A stretch of 64,000 nucleotides of DNA from Isoperla grammatica (Eukaryota > Arthropoda > Insecta > Plecoptera > Perlodidae), in contig OX246737.1 in NCBI GenBank assembly GCA_945910005.1, positions 84,599,414-84,663,413 of the forward strand, in the 5' to 3' direction. A program made the position numbers and the translations under genes. This document shows, piece after piece, positions 1-11,309 of the stretch. The notes below the pieces were generated by a model. That model did no database searches. It was not told the DNA's origin and saw nothing but the letters and a program-made list of their open reading frames with translations. Numbering within the stretch: the first letter of the stretch is position 1; each line of letters begins with the position of its first letter.

Positions 1-579
1 GCGCTTTTATCTTCATTTTTTCGCTTGAAGCGTCCCGAAAATATTGATGCTCAAGATGCTTTGGTGGGCGGAGTCTTCCAAGCGTCTCAAGCACTTTCAA
101 CTATTTACGGACCGTACCCACAGTATGACGTCTTCAAATGACAGTAGGCCTATTTGCATTCTATTGATATTGTGTGATCTTATTAAGGATAGGACAATCT
201 AATTCACCCATATTTACTAGATAACATAGGAAATGTTGCAGCGTAATGGCTAGTTATAAAACGCCAATTGTGTGTGTTAAACATAAGCGCTTTGATATTG
301 GTGTCCGACCTAATCAGCTGATTATGATACCTTAACATATTTGATCTGGCATCATGGTTTGGGTTCAACTTCGATGGTCCTACTTTTGAAAATTACCAAA
401 ATTACAAAATAGGCCTTCAGCTATGTATTCATTTAATGTTATTAAGTACCAGTATTAACACCTTACTTCCCTTCAAGGTGACGTCTAAATCTGAAGTTTT
501 CGTCTTCAGTACGCATAGGGCCTATATACATACATGTCGGGGTGCTAACTTGTATGCCTATACAAATTTAAAATAAAAC
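1..579. other. Upstream flank of transposase copy A, no gene seen
   Basis: AT-rich sequence without a convincing ORF or recognisable repeat. It would hold the 5' end of the copy A transposon unit if that unit is a transposon, but I could not find a terminal repeat matching sequence beyond 8741. No promoter element is clear enough to call. Confidence 0.4.
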
Positions 580-3179
580 ATGGAACCACCTAACAAACGA
601 ATATGTGGAAAGGCAAAGGAGGTAGTTCACACACGCCAAGAGTACCGTCGTATTCGAGAAGAGGTCAATACTTTACTAACTACAATTCAAGAAACAGATT
701 GCAGTAGTGCTGTTACTAGTTTCCAAGATGCTTTTAGTAGGTCTACCGGCAGTGACAATTTGCCTTTACCTCATCTAAACCAAGGTGGTGGGCCAATGGA
801 GGACACCATAGACCATGATGAGCCATCATCTTCATTTGGTGAAGCCACAGGATCTGATAATGAACTTGGTTACCAAGTTTTGTGTGGTGACGATGCGGCC
901 GCTTTGATTGATATTTCGGAGAATTCTATTTCTAATGAGCCTACTACTTCTAATCATCAGTCTAACAAAAATTTACTAACGGATAACATACCAAACTTTT
1001 CAAAGGACTTGGCCATTTGGTCGCTTGAACATAACATTTCCAGCAAAGCAACAAAAGATCTCCTAACCATCCTGAATACTCATTTTCAGAACGTTTTGCC
1101 CAAAGATCCTCGAACCTTGAAGAAAACACCACGTTCATGTTCATTAAGCAGTGTGGGCACTGGACAATATTATCATTTTGGGTTTTTTAATGGAGTAGTC
1201 CAAAAACTTAAAAATGGATTTAAGTTGAACCCCCCTACAGTGGATTCTGTCTGCATCAATGAGAATGTTCTTAATTTCTGTACCAATATTGATGGACTTC
1301 CTCTTTTTCGTAGCTCTCTTGTACAGTTCTGGCCCATCCTTTGTTCCATTATCGAGACGCATGATAGCACACCATTTGTAGTTGGTATTTTTTGTGATAC
1401 TTCCAAACCAGAACCAGACAGTATTGAATTATTCTTACAACCGTTTATTGATGAAGTATCGGATCTCCACACTAATGGCTTTCAATGGGATGGCAAGCAA
1501 TTCTATTTGGGACTAGATGGTCCATTTATTTGTGATGCTCCAGCAAAAGCATTCATAAAATGTATCAAGTCCCACAGTGGGTATTACGGCTGTGATAAAT
1601 GTACGCAAAAGGGAGTCTGGTTAGGAAAAGTTACTTTTCCTGAGACTAATGCAGAACTTCGTACTGATGATTCTTTTCGATCAAAATTACAAGAAAGCCA
1701 CCACAAAGGTGATTCACCTTTGCTTGCCCTTGATATTGGAATGATATCTCAATTTGTATGATTGATTGATTGATTAATGGGGCTTAACGTATCATTTTTA
1801 TGCAACGATGGCTAATCGAGACGATGAGCGGGTGATAATGAAGATGAGAAAGATGATAATGAAGAATAAAGCCACATCCGAATCAGATCCATTGTACGTC
1901 GCGTGAGTCGTCATACGGGAGTCCAGCAAGGGAGGGCAGGGCCAAGTGGGAGGAGAAATATTCAATGGGACAGTGGGGGGGAAAGGGGATTGGGGTGTGG
2001 ACTGCACTTCGTCTGACTTCTCCTCCTCGACCAGTCCGGCTAGGGTGGCCCTACCAGAAGCATACGCTTCCGCCGGCATAGCTCTCGGGATCAAGAAAGC
2101 ACGCAAACCTGCCCACCACGATAAGGTAGCAGTCCCTGGGCAGGTCTCAATTTGTAGTTGACTACATGCATCTTGTATGCTTGGGAGTTATGCGTCGTCT
2201 TTTGCGCGACATTTGGATGAGAGGACCATTGCCTACTCGTATCAGCAGTCGTCAGTGTAAAATAATATCAGAAAGACTTGTTCAACTACAACTTTCAACA
2301 CCCAAAGACTTCCAAAGGAAACCCAGAAATCTAACAGATGTTGATCGCTTCAAGGCGACTGAACTCAGGCAACTAGTTCTCTATGGTGGGCCATTAGTTT
2401 TCCGAGATGTTCTACCAAAGAGACTATACGATAATTTTTTAATCCTCCATGTGGCAATTCGGATTTTAGTATCAGACCTTGCGTACAATTGCGATTTTGT
2501 TGATTATACACACTCTCTTCTGATTTTGTTTGTTAACACATTCAAAACAATTTATGGTTCTGATATGGTTGTTTTCAATGTGCATGGTTTGCTTCACCTT
2601 GCCAAAGATGTTAAAAAATATGGGCCACTTGATAATTTCAGCTCTTTTAAGTTTGAAAACTTGTTAGGACAACTGAAACGTAAAATTAAATCACCATCAA
2701 ACCCTTTGCAGCAGCTAGTTAATCGTTATGTAGAGATGAGCAATCTTGTCTCGGAACATGTTGCAGTGGATTCAAATGTGTTGAGCAACACAACATTTAA
2801 AAAAATGCATTGTGATGGACCACTGATCAAGAACGTTACTGGCACACAATAAAAACAACTAGAGCATAATGACTGTACTTTTACTAATGAACCACCCAAC
2901 AACTGCATCATGACACAGGATTTAAATGTAGTATTCATAAGAAATATTGTTCAAACTGAAACTAATGTTGAATTAATCGGATAACCGTTAGTGCACTTGA
3001 ACAACTTTTACAAATATCCATGTGACTCTTCCAAGTTACATATTTACCTGGCACATGAACTTGGAAATCTTAACCATTGGAGTATTTCGGACATCAAATT
3101 CAAATGTGTATGCTATCCACACAAAAATAACGAATATTTGATAATGCCTCTACTTCACAGCAGTCATACACACAACTAG
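580..3179 (+). pseudogene. tnp2 (Transposase_21)-like transposase, copy A, interrupted
   Basis: The product resembles the TNP2-type transposases of CACTA/EnSpm-like DNA transposons. Seen: a variable acidic N-terminus (about residues 1-130), then a conserved block with the motifs NIDGLPLF, FWPILCSI, GIFCDTSKPEPDSIELFLQP, ICDAPAKAFIKCIKSHSGYY and a zinc-type CDKC, then after 2160 the motifs LGVMRRLLRDIWMRGP, FKATELRQL and FNVHGLLHLAKD, and a C-terminal piece (2991-3179). The reading frame is cut by a SINE at 1759-2144 flanked by a 12-bp duplication, and in the distal half by in-frame TAA codons near 2850 and 2982. The same protein recurs at 53382-55776, which confirms which sequence is coding. 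A DUF4806-type gene follows in the same orientation. The start is the first ATG of the long frame. Alternative: a domesticated gene now decaying. The family resemblance is from memory and unsearched. Confidence 0.75.
1759..2144 (-). mobile_element. LINE-headed SINE (type A) inside transposase copy A
   Basis: A full-length member of the dominant ~385-bp SINE, read on the minus strand. The head begins at 2144 (CTGCCCAGGGACTGC) and the tail ends with repeated TCAA/TTGA units at 1759. The flanking direct repeat tctcaatttgta (1747-1758 and 2145-2156) is a clear target-site duplication. Removing the element and one repeat rejoins the transposase reading frame, so the insertion came after a coding state. 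The apparent ORFs on both strands recur in every copy of the repeat and are not genes. Confidence 0.93.
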
Positions 3180-3733
3180 ATGATTATAGATTGACGTGCC
3201 ATCAACTTGAGCAACTACTGGTTGTAGAGGTGTGTAACAATAGGATTTTCTAAGTTGACTATCACTTTCAATTGAAAAATGTGTTTACACTTTGTGGCAT
3301 GCAGGCTTAGTATAATTTGTTTTTCCTTAGCGTCGAGTTCTTGGGAACCAAAACAAGCTTGGCATTTGTGTTTATCATCATCATTTACTCATTCGGGTAA
3401 AATTAATTTACTTACCAGTAACCATTAATTTGTTGAGCCATCAAAATAGTGAGCATATTTAGAATTTTGTACACATATAGGCATAGTTTAAATTACCAAT
3501 ATATTCCTAATTAAGCACTTTGTTGCACAATTACAATAATTTTCCTATTTTGTTGAGTTAGCATTTATATTGTGAAAAATGCCAAGTTAGACATTCCTAC
3601 ATATAAGTAGTGTTTGTTGAAAATACATTGTGTGAACCATTCAATTTTTGTTTTGAAGCAAATCCAAAATTAATAAAAAATGTCTCTTTTTACAGGTACA
3701 AGAAAAATAATTTCAGTGATTAACTTTGGCATT
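3180..3733. other. Spacer between transposase and DUF4806 gene, copy A
   Basis: AT-rich spacer with no ORF of note. A splice-acceptor-like TTTTTACAG occurs at 3687-3695 just before the DUF4806 gene, so a 5' UTR exon may start there. The equivalent spacer in copy C is about 700 bp. Confidence 0.4.
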
Positions 3734-5051
3734 ATGTATTTAGTTGTGTACTTTGGCGATAGTCCCAAAACGGGCGGTATGTTTGTCATAACCGATAAGT
3801 GGCTACTAAAAAGCAATACATCAAATCGCTTGCAGTGCTATTGGCCACCCTATAAAGCCAACAGGGTTTTAAAAGCTGTAGAATCTGAAGAAGAGCCGCA
3901 TATAAAAACATGGTCTGTTTGCACCATTGAAAGAACTTTTTATACATGTGGTAAGTGCATCTCTAGGTATCCTACCTTAAAAATTTTAAAACTATTATTT
4001 TTGCTGTCTGTTGGATATATTCATTGTTCTAGGCTTACTGTCAAATATTATAAATTTGAAGTATCTGTACTCCTATATTATCTAGGTACTAAAAATCCAC
4101 AATACAAATTTTTAACTCCCTGGCAACTAGAAATGTAGGTCTACTAGAGGAACTTCTAACCCTTTGTTTATAGGGATAAATTATCAAATTCTTGCTTTTA
4201 AAACTTGGTGAAATGAGCTTGTTACATATTAAGTGTCAAGTCTTTTGTGTTCTATTTATTTCTATTGTTAGACACTAGCATCTGCAAGGATTCAGAAATA
4301 ATATTAAATAGTAAATAAATTTGTAACAAGAGTAGTAGGCCTAGTCCCACTATTTCTTTTTAATTATGCTAGATACCTGTCTATTGCTTTGTTGTGGATC
4401 TTGATTAAGTATGCATATTAAATGTGTACGTTGGAACTTTCAACAGTCTCTTGACAATCATTGTAAAGCTACATTGGCCCTACTGTAACCAAACATTACT
4501 GTATATTGTTTCAGATAATTATTTAGATGCACGGGCCAAAATGGCTGATGCAGAAAAATTCTCTGATGTAAATACTGATCCAGAGCAGCGTGGAAAAGGA
4601 AACCGCAAACGTTGGTCTCGGGTTGTTATGGAAAGTGACAGTTCGTCTGATGAAGGGAGGAGAGATCATAGGTCAAGTGACTTGGAAATAAGTGAACAAC
4701 CACTACCAGAATTTCCTAGGTTCATTTCTAAAGGTATGTCTATGAGATTAATTTTCACAATTGAGTACCATTCATAAGTGTGAGCCATGGAGACATGGTG
4801 GAGCATGGATTAAATAGGTTTTTCAGAGAATGGACGGCAGAAACGTTAATCAGTACCTACAGATATCTCATATAGGTCTAGCCTAACTAAAGAATCCTAA
4901 TTTTTATGCTCACAAAACAAGCATTTCAATTCTTTTAGAGCACTTTATGCATAGGCTTAACAAATTATCTGGGGCTGAAACCACAGATGTAGGAAGACAT
5001 GGCATGGGTAATGTTTTATCATACAGACCTCGACTACTATGCAAGATAAAG

Positions 5052-5080
5052 ATCAAAAGCCCCCCCCCCCCCCCACCTCC
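5052..5080. repeat. Poly-C / CT-rich tract
   Basis: A run of about 15 cytosines followed by CACCTCCCTC, lying in intron 2 of the copy A DUF4806 gene. Simple low-complexity sequence. Confidence 0.9.
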
Positions 5081-5483
5081 CTCTTGACCGGGACGGATAT
5101 ATTTATTTCATACATTGTATGTTACCTTTTGTAGTGGTCTCAACAACAGTGTTAATACCGGGTTGTTTTTAGTGTTACTTAAGTGACTTTGGTTAGGCAG
5201 GTAGCCCTAACAATGTTATTAATTCGTGTCATCCCTACTATCTTCAATGTTTTTTGTTTCAGGACAATCCCCTGCAAGCTCCCTTGAGGAACAAAGTTTT
5301 GAACACTCGGACATTGACAACTCTCCATTGGCCAAGAGCTCGAGTTCCGTTGCAAGAAATCTAAGTAATGCATTCAAAAATTTAGGTAATTATTCTATAG
5401 AACTTTGGAAACATTTATATTAATAATCTACTAAACTTTAAGGTTTATTAATAATATATACATAAATATAAACAAAGTGTAGT

Positions 5484-5682
5484 TGCCAGCGCATTTGGCC
5501 GCGGTCGATTAGGCGTTGGTCTACAAAACCGCGGTCTCTGGGTTTCAGGTTCAAATCCTGACTTGGGCATGGATGTCATGGGGCTTTTTTCGTTTTCTTA
5601 ATCACCCACTCGTCGTCTCGATTAGCATTGTTGCCCAAATATAAGACATAAAGCCCAAATATCATCAAATCAAATCATCAGC
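5484..5682 (+). mobile_element. tRNA-headed SINE in intron 3 of DUF4806 copy A
   Basis: The head is tRNA-like, with a box A-like TTGGCCGCGGTCGATTAGG and a box B-like GGTTCAAATCC. The body continues into the shared SINE tail (CACCCACTCGTCGTCTCGATTAGC, then GCCCAAATATCATC) ending in ATCA-type repeats. The same arrangement is seen at 54455-54645 on the other strand. I could not fix the ends by a target-site duplication. Confidence 0.8.
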
Positions 5683-6208
5683 AAGGAAGTTGCGAAGGAA
5701 CGTGGCGGGTTTAACATTCCTATTTTTGTGTAGCTTACAGAATCGTACAAGTTCTCACAACGGTACCCAGCCTTAATACACCAGTGTTTAAATAGGTTTA
5801 AGGATAGGGGACACATCAACTTGACTCGTCCTTTCAAGGCGTTTCTTGAGTAGTAATACATATTTAAAACATAGCCTACTATAGGCCTACTGTACAAAAT
5901 AACTTCGAAAATGTTTGGACCGGGTTAAAACGGGACATGCATCGAGTGCAGAGAGGCTCCGTTTGGCCCAAACAGTTCCGAAGTTAATTTATACTAGCAT
6001 GTGTTCTATTTATCTACACTAAAGAACTTTGCATTTACCGATCAGTTTACAAACTGTTACAAGTGTTTCCTATCAAAACATTAACTAGCTGCTTGGTCTT
6101 TTATGTGCACCAGGTGTATATAGACAAATTTGTGTACCTTCTTTTTTAGAAACGGCTTCCGTGGTAGAAGTCGATGAAACTTCAGCAAGAGCAGCCAGTT
6201 GGCAAAAG

Positions 6209-6760
6209 AGTCCTGTAAGTTACAAAACACCACACACGGAGGCGCCCATAAATGCCAGAAGGTCTCCACAAAAAAGGAAATTGACTGAAGTGCAAACTTC
6301 AAGGAGCTCTCCCAGAATCCATGTACAGAAGACTAGGAAAGCAATGGATATTCAGTCAACTTCATCTGATCAGAACATCAGGGGCCCTCATTTTCACAAT
6401 AGTCCTATTAGTTACAAAACACCACACAAGGAGGCGCCAATAAATGCCAGAAGGTCTCCACAAAAAAGGAAATTGACTGAAGTGCAAACTTCAAGGAGCT
6501 CTCCCAGAATCCATGCACAGAAGACTAGGAAAGCAATGGATATTCAGTCAACTTCATCTGATCAGAACATCAGGGGCCCTAGGAGGCGCCAATAAATGCC
6601 AGAAGGTCTCCACAAAAAAGGAAATTGACTGAAGTGCAAACTTCAAGGAGCTCTCCCAGAATCCATGTACAGAAGACTAGGAAAGCAATGGATATTCAGT
6701 ATCAGTCAACTTCATCTGATCAGAACATTAGGGGCCCTCATTTTCAAAACAGTACTGTGC
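6209..6760 (+). repeat. Intra-exonic 192-bp tandem repeat (64 codons) in DUF4806 copy A
   Basis: Two full units start at 6209 and 6401 and share nearly identical sequence (SPxSYKTPHxEAP ... RSPQKRKLTEVQTS ... SSDQNIRGP). A third unit starts at the equivalent of 6430, at 6581, so it lacks about 41 bp and is out of frame by one. The encoded segment is basic, Ser/Pro-rich and presumably disordered. It contains a PQKR..TE motif also seen in the exon array of copy C. Confidence 0.92.
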
Positions 6761-7231
6761 CTCCATCAAGATCCGTAAGTCGAGTGAGTTCTCCCAGGAC
6801 TCATGTGCAGGAGACTAGGAAAGCAACGGATATTCAGTCAACTTCTTTTGAAAGTCAAGTCATTAATCTGCTGGTAAACATTAAAAATCAAGTGAACAAT
6901 AATACAAGACTTCTATCAGCCCTTCAAGCGGAAAGCGGTGGGACTATTGAAAACGTTCCTTCCGAGGAAGAGTTGGAGCAATTACCACTGACGTCTTTGC
7001 GAAAACTACAAACATTCAACAGGGATCTGAAGGAAAATCCTAACTTGGCACGGAAATGGGTAAATACAATTAATCACTTTCATTTTTTCATTAATTCGTA
7101 CTCAACAACGAAAATCATATGACGTCGGATGATATTAGTTTTGCTTTTGGTGTAAAGTTTTATTTATTTGAAAATTGTATAGATGTGTGAATATTACTTT
7201 CCGGTTTACGAGTCATTAGTCATTAGGGTAG

Positions 7232-7656
7232 CCAACGGTTTAGCCGCGGTCGCTTAGCCGGTTCCCATACGAACACCGAAGTTAAGCAACCTCGGGCTAG
7301 GTCAGGAGGTGGATGGGTGACCACTCACCTCTGAAACACTAGTTACCGTTGGTTAGAGCAGATTGGAGGGTTCGAAAGCTTGTGTAACAGCTTCGTTCTT
7401 CTCGTCAACTGCTCGGCAGTCCAGGTTAGTGGAGGAACCTATATGACTGGTCAAAGTTACACCGTCCTTTCGGATGGGACGTAAAGCCGATGGTCCCCTT
7501 GGTACTTTTCGACAGGAGTAGGCTACGTGCCGGTACCAGGCTTCCCCTCCTCCCTTCCTCATTATCATTCATCAATCATCACTCATCAGGCTAAAGAGGG
7601 CATTGTGCCCTACACTGGCCTTAATTACAATAAAATAAATAAAATAAAATAAATAA
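7232..7656 (+). mobile_element. 5S-rRNA-derived SINE (SINE3 type)
   Basis: The first ~120 bp resemble 5S rRNA, including CACCGAAGTTAAGCAACCTC and GGTGGATGGGTGACCAC, which cover the internal pol III promoter of 5S genes. A body with CCTTTCGGATGGGACGTAAAG follows, then a tail ending in TAAAATAAAT repeats. A perfect 10-bp duplication attagggtag flanks it (7222-7231, 7657-7666). It sits in the intron between the two main DUF4806 exons of copy A. A second copy lies at 44063-44497 in the opposite orientation. Confidence 0.92.
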
Positions 7657-7930
7657 ATTAGGGTAGGTACTCATGTTCCATTAGGCCTATACCGGTACTC
7701 TACTTCTAATACTTTCATCACCACTATTTTCATGCCACGTATTGATTTGTTTTACTTTTGTTTTATATAGGTTAACTACTTGGGTCGCACTGGGGGACTC
7801 AACGTCGGGGATACGACGCGGAACGTGATGCGCAAAGTGTTGACAAATGAAGTTGCCATGGAATGTAACTGGTGTGGCCGAGGAGGAAAGATAGCAATAC
7901 ATGATTTTAAAGTAACTCAAGTTATCATTG

Positions 7931-8601
7931 GTAAGTAGAACAAGTTTACTAACTTTAGCAGGCCCTACGTACTACAGAGGATATAACTTGCCCAATCCCC
8001 TGTTCCCAATGTGAGAGCAAGACTATTGAAGATTTAGGGGTGGGAGAAAACGTTTAATTTTGTAGACGATTCTTTTTACGAAATGTTTGGTGTTAAAAAA
8101 TTTAACGTATCAACATCATAAAATAATAAAAACAAATAGGCTAAGGTTTGCATAAAAAAGGTGTTCATGCTCACAATCATTAATGTGTTTGTCTTATATA
8201 ATTTCAATTTATCCTATTCAATTTTCAATATACCCGCCGCCTTTTGTGCCCGCTGATTATTTACTCACAGGGCACGGTTAACCATGTGTGAAAATTTGTA
8301 ACCTTAATTTTCACGCGTACACATTTAAACGTTTACACGACACGCCTCTTGAAAGTATTAACCGTCTCTAAACCAAATGTATAAATGTTAACAATTCTGT
8401 ATTAAGCTGCCAAATTCGAGATTTCTCTGTCATGCACAGTTATTGCGTAACTACCAGTCCTGTCAATAACATTGTGATAAATCTGTGTTTACAAACTCCA
8501 GTTACCTACATTAGACCATGCTTACTGGCAGACTTGAATATAATTTTATATTATTGTTACCTATGTATGTTAAATGTGTATTGTGTTTGTTTTATTTGTA
8601 G
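7931..8601 (+). other. Last intron of DUF4806 copy A
   Basis: AT-rich intron from GTAAGTAGAA at 7931 to TTTATTTGTAG at 8601. I see no gene or repeat in it. Confidence 0.6.
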
Positions 8602-8879
8602 ATGCCGTCCATAAAAACCCTCACATATCTGCAGTCAACAGCACAGTTCAAGAGGCAATGAAAGCATTCTTGCGTTTCGCTCCGGACAGAGTTAGCAAAT
8701 CTACATCCAATCGCGTGAGAAAACAAAAGGAACTAGCGTAATTGTTTAAATGCCACATGTGATGTCTGAACCGATCGATATCTGCCATTTTGACCATATC
8801 ATGTACAAATTGCCATCGATCTTGCTACCGAATTTTTCTGCCAGTATTTAAACAATATACCAGTCCAATACAACCTTAT

Positions 8880-9596
8880 AGCGTATTCGACTGGACCGCA
8901 CTGAGTGCACACTGAAACGTCACGATCTCGTCGTGCACTCGCCTAGTGTTGTCGCCGGCTCTTTCCCAGCCGAACACACATGACATATCCAGTGCAAAGA
9001 TGGCGACAGAAAACAGCGGCAATAACGACGTTGTTGAGTTCCATCAATTTGTTTACGAACAAGATGGAAATGTAACAATCACCAGCGAGGGTGTTTTGTG
9101 TCGAATGATTGGCAATGAGGGTAAGTTGATGATATTCAATTTAGATAGGCCGAGATCAGCTGTTATAGCGTTGTTTTTCAATTTCATAATTTGGCATTTA
9201 ATAAACTGGGCTTGGCATAGGGCCCAACCATACCAACCGAACACTTACCTCCATATCGGAATAGTGAGATACAACTTTGTTTATATAACTTTTTATTTTA
9301 GGCTTTTCATTTCTTGGCTTGATAACAGCCAATATATGTTCGATATCGTCATCACTACTATCAGAAAATTCGAGCTGGTCCATAAGCAATTTCAAACTTT
9401 GAGCGTTCATCGCCGCACTGAACAACTCGCACTGGCCCCTAACCCGAGTGCAGGTCAGTGCTGCACTCTGGGAGTGCAACTGCCCAGTCGAATACGAAAT
9501 ATTGCACTGAGTGCGCACTAGATTCACCAGTCGAATACGGACAGTGCACTCAGTGCGCACTGAGTGCGGTCCAGTGCAACCAGTCGAATACGCCAT
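8880..9596. mobile_element. Shrunken Harbinger-like DNA transposon with two convergent first exons
   Basis: The ends carry inverted GCGTATTCGACTGG (8881-8894 and the complement near 9580-9593), each next to a GTGCACTGAGTGC-type subterminal repeat; two further inverted copies lie at about 9482-9496 and 9523-9538. Inside are two gene starts pointing at each other. On the plus strand an ORF from 8946 (or ATG at 9000) reads to a donor GAGGGTAAGT near 9120. On the minus strand an ATG near 9412 begins an acidic Ser/Asp-rich sequence ending near 9300. Two convergent genes are typical of PIF/Harbinger, but no transposase core is present and I could not fix a 3-bp target duplication, so the superfamily is tentative. 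Confidence 0.55.
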
Positions 9597-9599
9597 TTC

Positions 9600-11100
9600 A
9601 CATGCTTTCGTCACAGGCGAGGCAGTCTTAACCAACCAGCGAACCGCCCGAGACAACCGCGATCGCTAATTGGCTATTAGCCCGCCGGATGTAACGAAAG
9701 CATGTGTAAGGTAGTCTTGGGACAACTATACATAGGCCTAATTATGATATCGGGATGAACTTAAAATATTTATACCGTAACCTGTAGTGTGAGTGCATTG
9801 ATGTGGTTGGTTACTACACATCTCTCCACCGCAATATCGCATTATCATTATCATTGTCAACTTGAAGTATTTCCTATGCAGCTATGCAAACCATGCATTG
9901 CTGCGATAGAATTATGACAGTGATCAAGCCTTAGGTATGTCCTACAACAAGTCAAATGGCGGCTGTGAGCTATTGACAGTCATATAACTACTAGGACCAA
10001 ATGACGCCAAATAACAAAATTCTTCTCTGAAAGAATTCCAGTGTTGAAGTAATCAGTAGAATAAATCAAATGTCTCTCAGTAATCAAACGCTATCACACA
10101 GTATGTAGTGATTGAGCGGTGTTTTTTTTTTTCCAGTTTTTTTTCATTAATGATGGTTAGTTTAGTTCATATAAGGCCATGCCAATTTCACTCGATAATG
10201 AAATCCATGTTAATATAGAGTCTGCTAAACGGATGCTCGGTATTTGCTGCGGTGCTGCCACATGCTATAGGCCCTAGTCTAGATAAAGCAGGTTGTTGGA
10301 CCTTCTGGCATATAGAATGCAGCATACCGATCTGAAGAGATGTGCGCACAATTGCAATTGACAAACCAACATGTTATGTAGACATGTTGATAATGATTAC
10401 TCGTGTCTTAGTTAATGAGAGCAATGTTCGTCATTATTTTTTAAATGTGTCAAGTTATTCAACATTAAACGTTTAAATTTTAAACGTTTGTGGCATGCAT
10501 CTCGACAAAGTTTCCATGTCACTATTTGTGATTGATGATCATATTCATTGATCCCAGTGCTTATAATATATCAATGGAGAAGTTGATATTCACTATGGTA
10601 GGTCAACATATTTTGCACTACGTAATTATTTGTTTTTCATTACTATGTTAAATCATTTCAGTTATTCAGGCAGCAGCTTGCATCTTGCCATGATGGACTT
10701 GTTCCATCAATTAATCACTAGACACACTACCATTATGCATTGATTTGTAGTTGAATACTTAAATAATAAACTATTTTTAAATACTTAACATAAGCCTATT
10801 TATGTTGTTTGTGATATTTTATTTTTTGTTGTAATCACTAGAGGTACACAATGAATCAATAATTGAATGGCAGCCTGCATATTTAACGATTATTGGATTA
10901 TCGTGTGCATTCGTAGTAATCGCTGTCAACTACCAACTTGATCCTCTCAAGTAAGGTGTTGTAATGTATCCCTTTCTTACAGCATAAAATATCCAGTCTT
11001 CTGGCCTCTACCAAAAACAACATATAAGTTTATTAAATCGAAATTTATTCAAGAAACGCTCTTGTCGATGGATATTAGGTAAAATCTAGAAATTAAAACA
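9600..11100. other. Gene-free stretch
   Basis: No ORF with family-like content and no clear repeat. A short palindrome (AAACGTTTAAATTTTAAACG) lies near 10466-10489. Confidence 0.5.
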
Positions 11101-11103
11101 CTA

Positions 11104-11180
11104 ACCCCGACTGGGAATCAAACCCAGCTCTCCCACGTGCCAGGTGGGCACCAAAACCCCTAGACCACCGGCACCGGTAA
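11104..11180 (-). other. tRNA-like sequence (pseudo-tRNA or SINE head)
   Basis: Read on the minus strand the segment has GGTGGTCTAGGGGTTTTGG (box A-like) and GGGTTTGATTCCCAG (box B with T-arm pairing), in the size of a tRNA. It resembles a tRNA-Gly type gene, but the acceptor stem does not pair convincingly and box A is spoiled. I treat it as a pseudo-tRNA or a SINE head, not a working tRNA gene. Confidence 0.5.
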
Positions 11181-11267
11181 TTCAACCTCTGGATTGTGTG
11201 CATTATTATAACTGTGTGATGATAGACCAACACTGCAACATTCAGCTGCTTTGAATTGACCACCCAC

Positions 11268-11304
11268 ATATATTATAATGTATATTATAATGTATATTAT
11301 AATA
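11268..11304. repeat. 12-bp tandem repeat tatattataatg
   Basis: Three copies of tatattataatg in a row immediately upstream of a non-LTR 3' fragment. Simple AT-rich minisatellite. Confidence 0.85.
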
Positions 11305-11309
11305 CACAT

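Larger units (their letters stand above)
3734..8741 (+). pseudogene. DUF4806-domain gene, copy A (six exons, one frameshifted)
   Basis: Exons inferred from GT-AG signals and from copies B and C: 3734-3950, 4515-4733, 5263-5385, 6150-7059, 7771-7930, 8602-8741. Exon 1 encodes a small domain with VVYFGDSPKTGG, KWL and CYWPPY. Exon 2 is polar and acidic (FSDVNTDPEQRGK). Exon 4 holds a 64-residue tandem repeat. The last part of exon 4 plus exons 5 and 6 form the DUF4806 domain: LTSLRKLQTF, a KW at the splice junction, GGLNVGDTTRNVMRKVLT, WCGRGGKIA and FLRFAPDRV. The domain has no assigned function; in arthropods it is common as a lineage-expanded family (from memory). The third repeat copy in exon 4 is shortened and shifts the frame, giving a stop at 6593-6595, so this copy is probably broken unless that segment is spliced out. 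The N-terminal exons match copy C exon by exon. Confidence 0.7.

Noticed and set aside
1798..2106. A recurring ~100-residue 'conserved protein' (RALLIPRAMPAEAYASGRAT) found at many positions
   Set aside because: It is the minus-strand reading of the ~385-bp SINE, present wherever the SINE is; start, end and frame vary between copies and the SINE has retroposon hallmarks.
7232..7352. A 5S rRNA gene
   Set aside because: Only partly 5S-like, continues into a SINE body and tail with a target duplication.
7353..7568. A 71-residue ORF conserved between 7353 and 44144
   Set aside because: Both are the same reading of the 5S-derived SINE, so conservation reflects repeat identity.
11104..11180. Functional tRNA gene
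   Set aside because: Box B is good but the acceptor stem and box A are poor; the same holds for 44555-44640.
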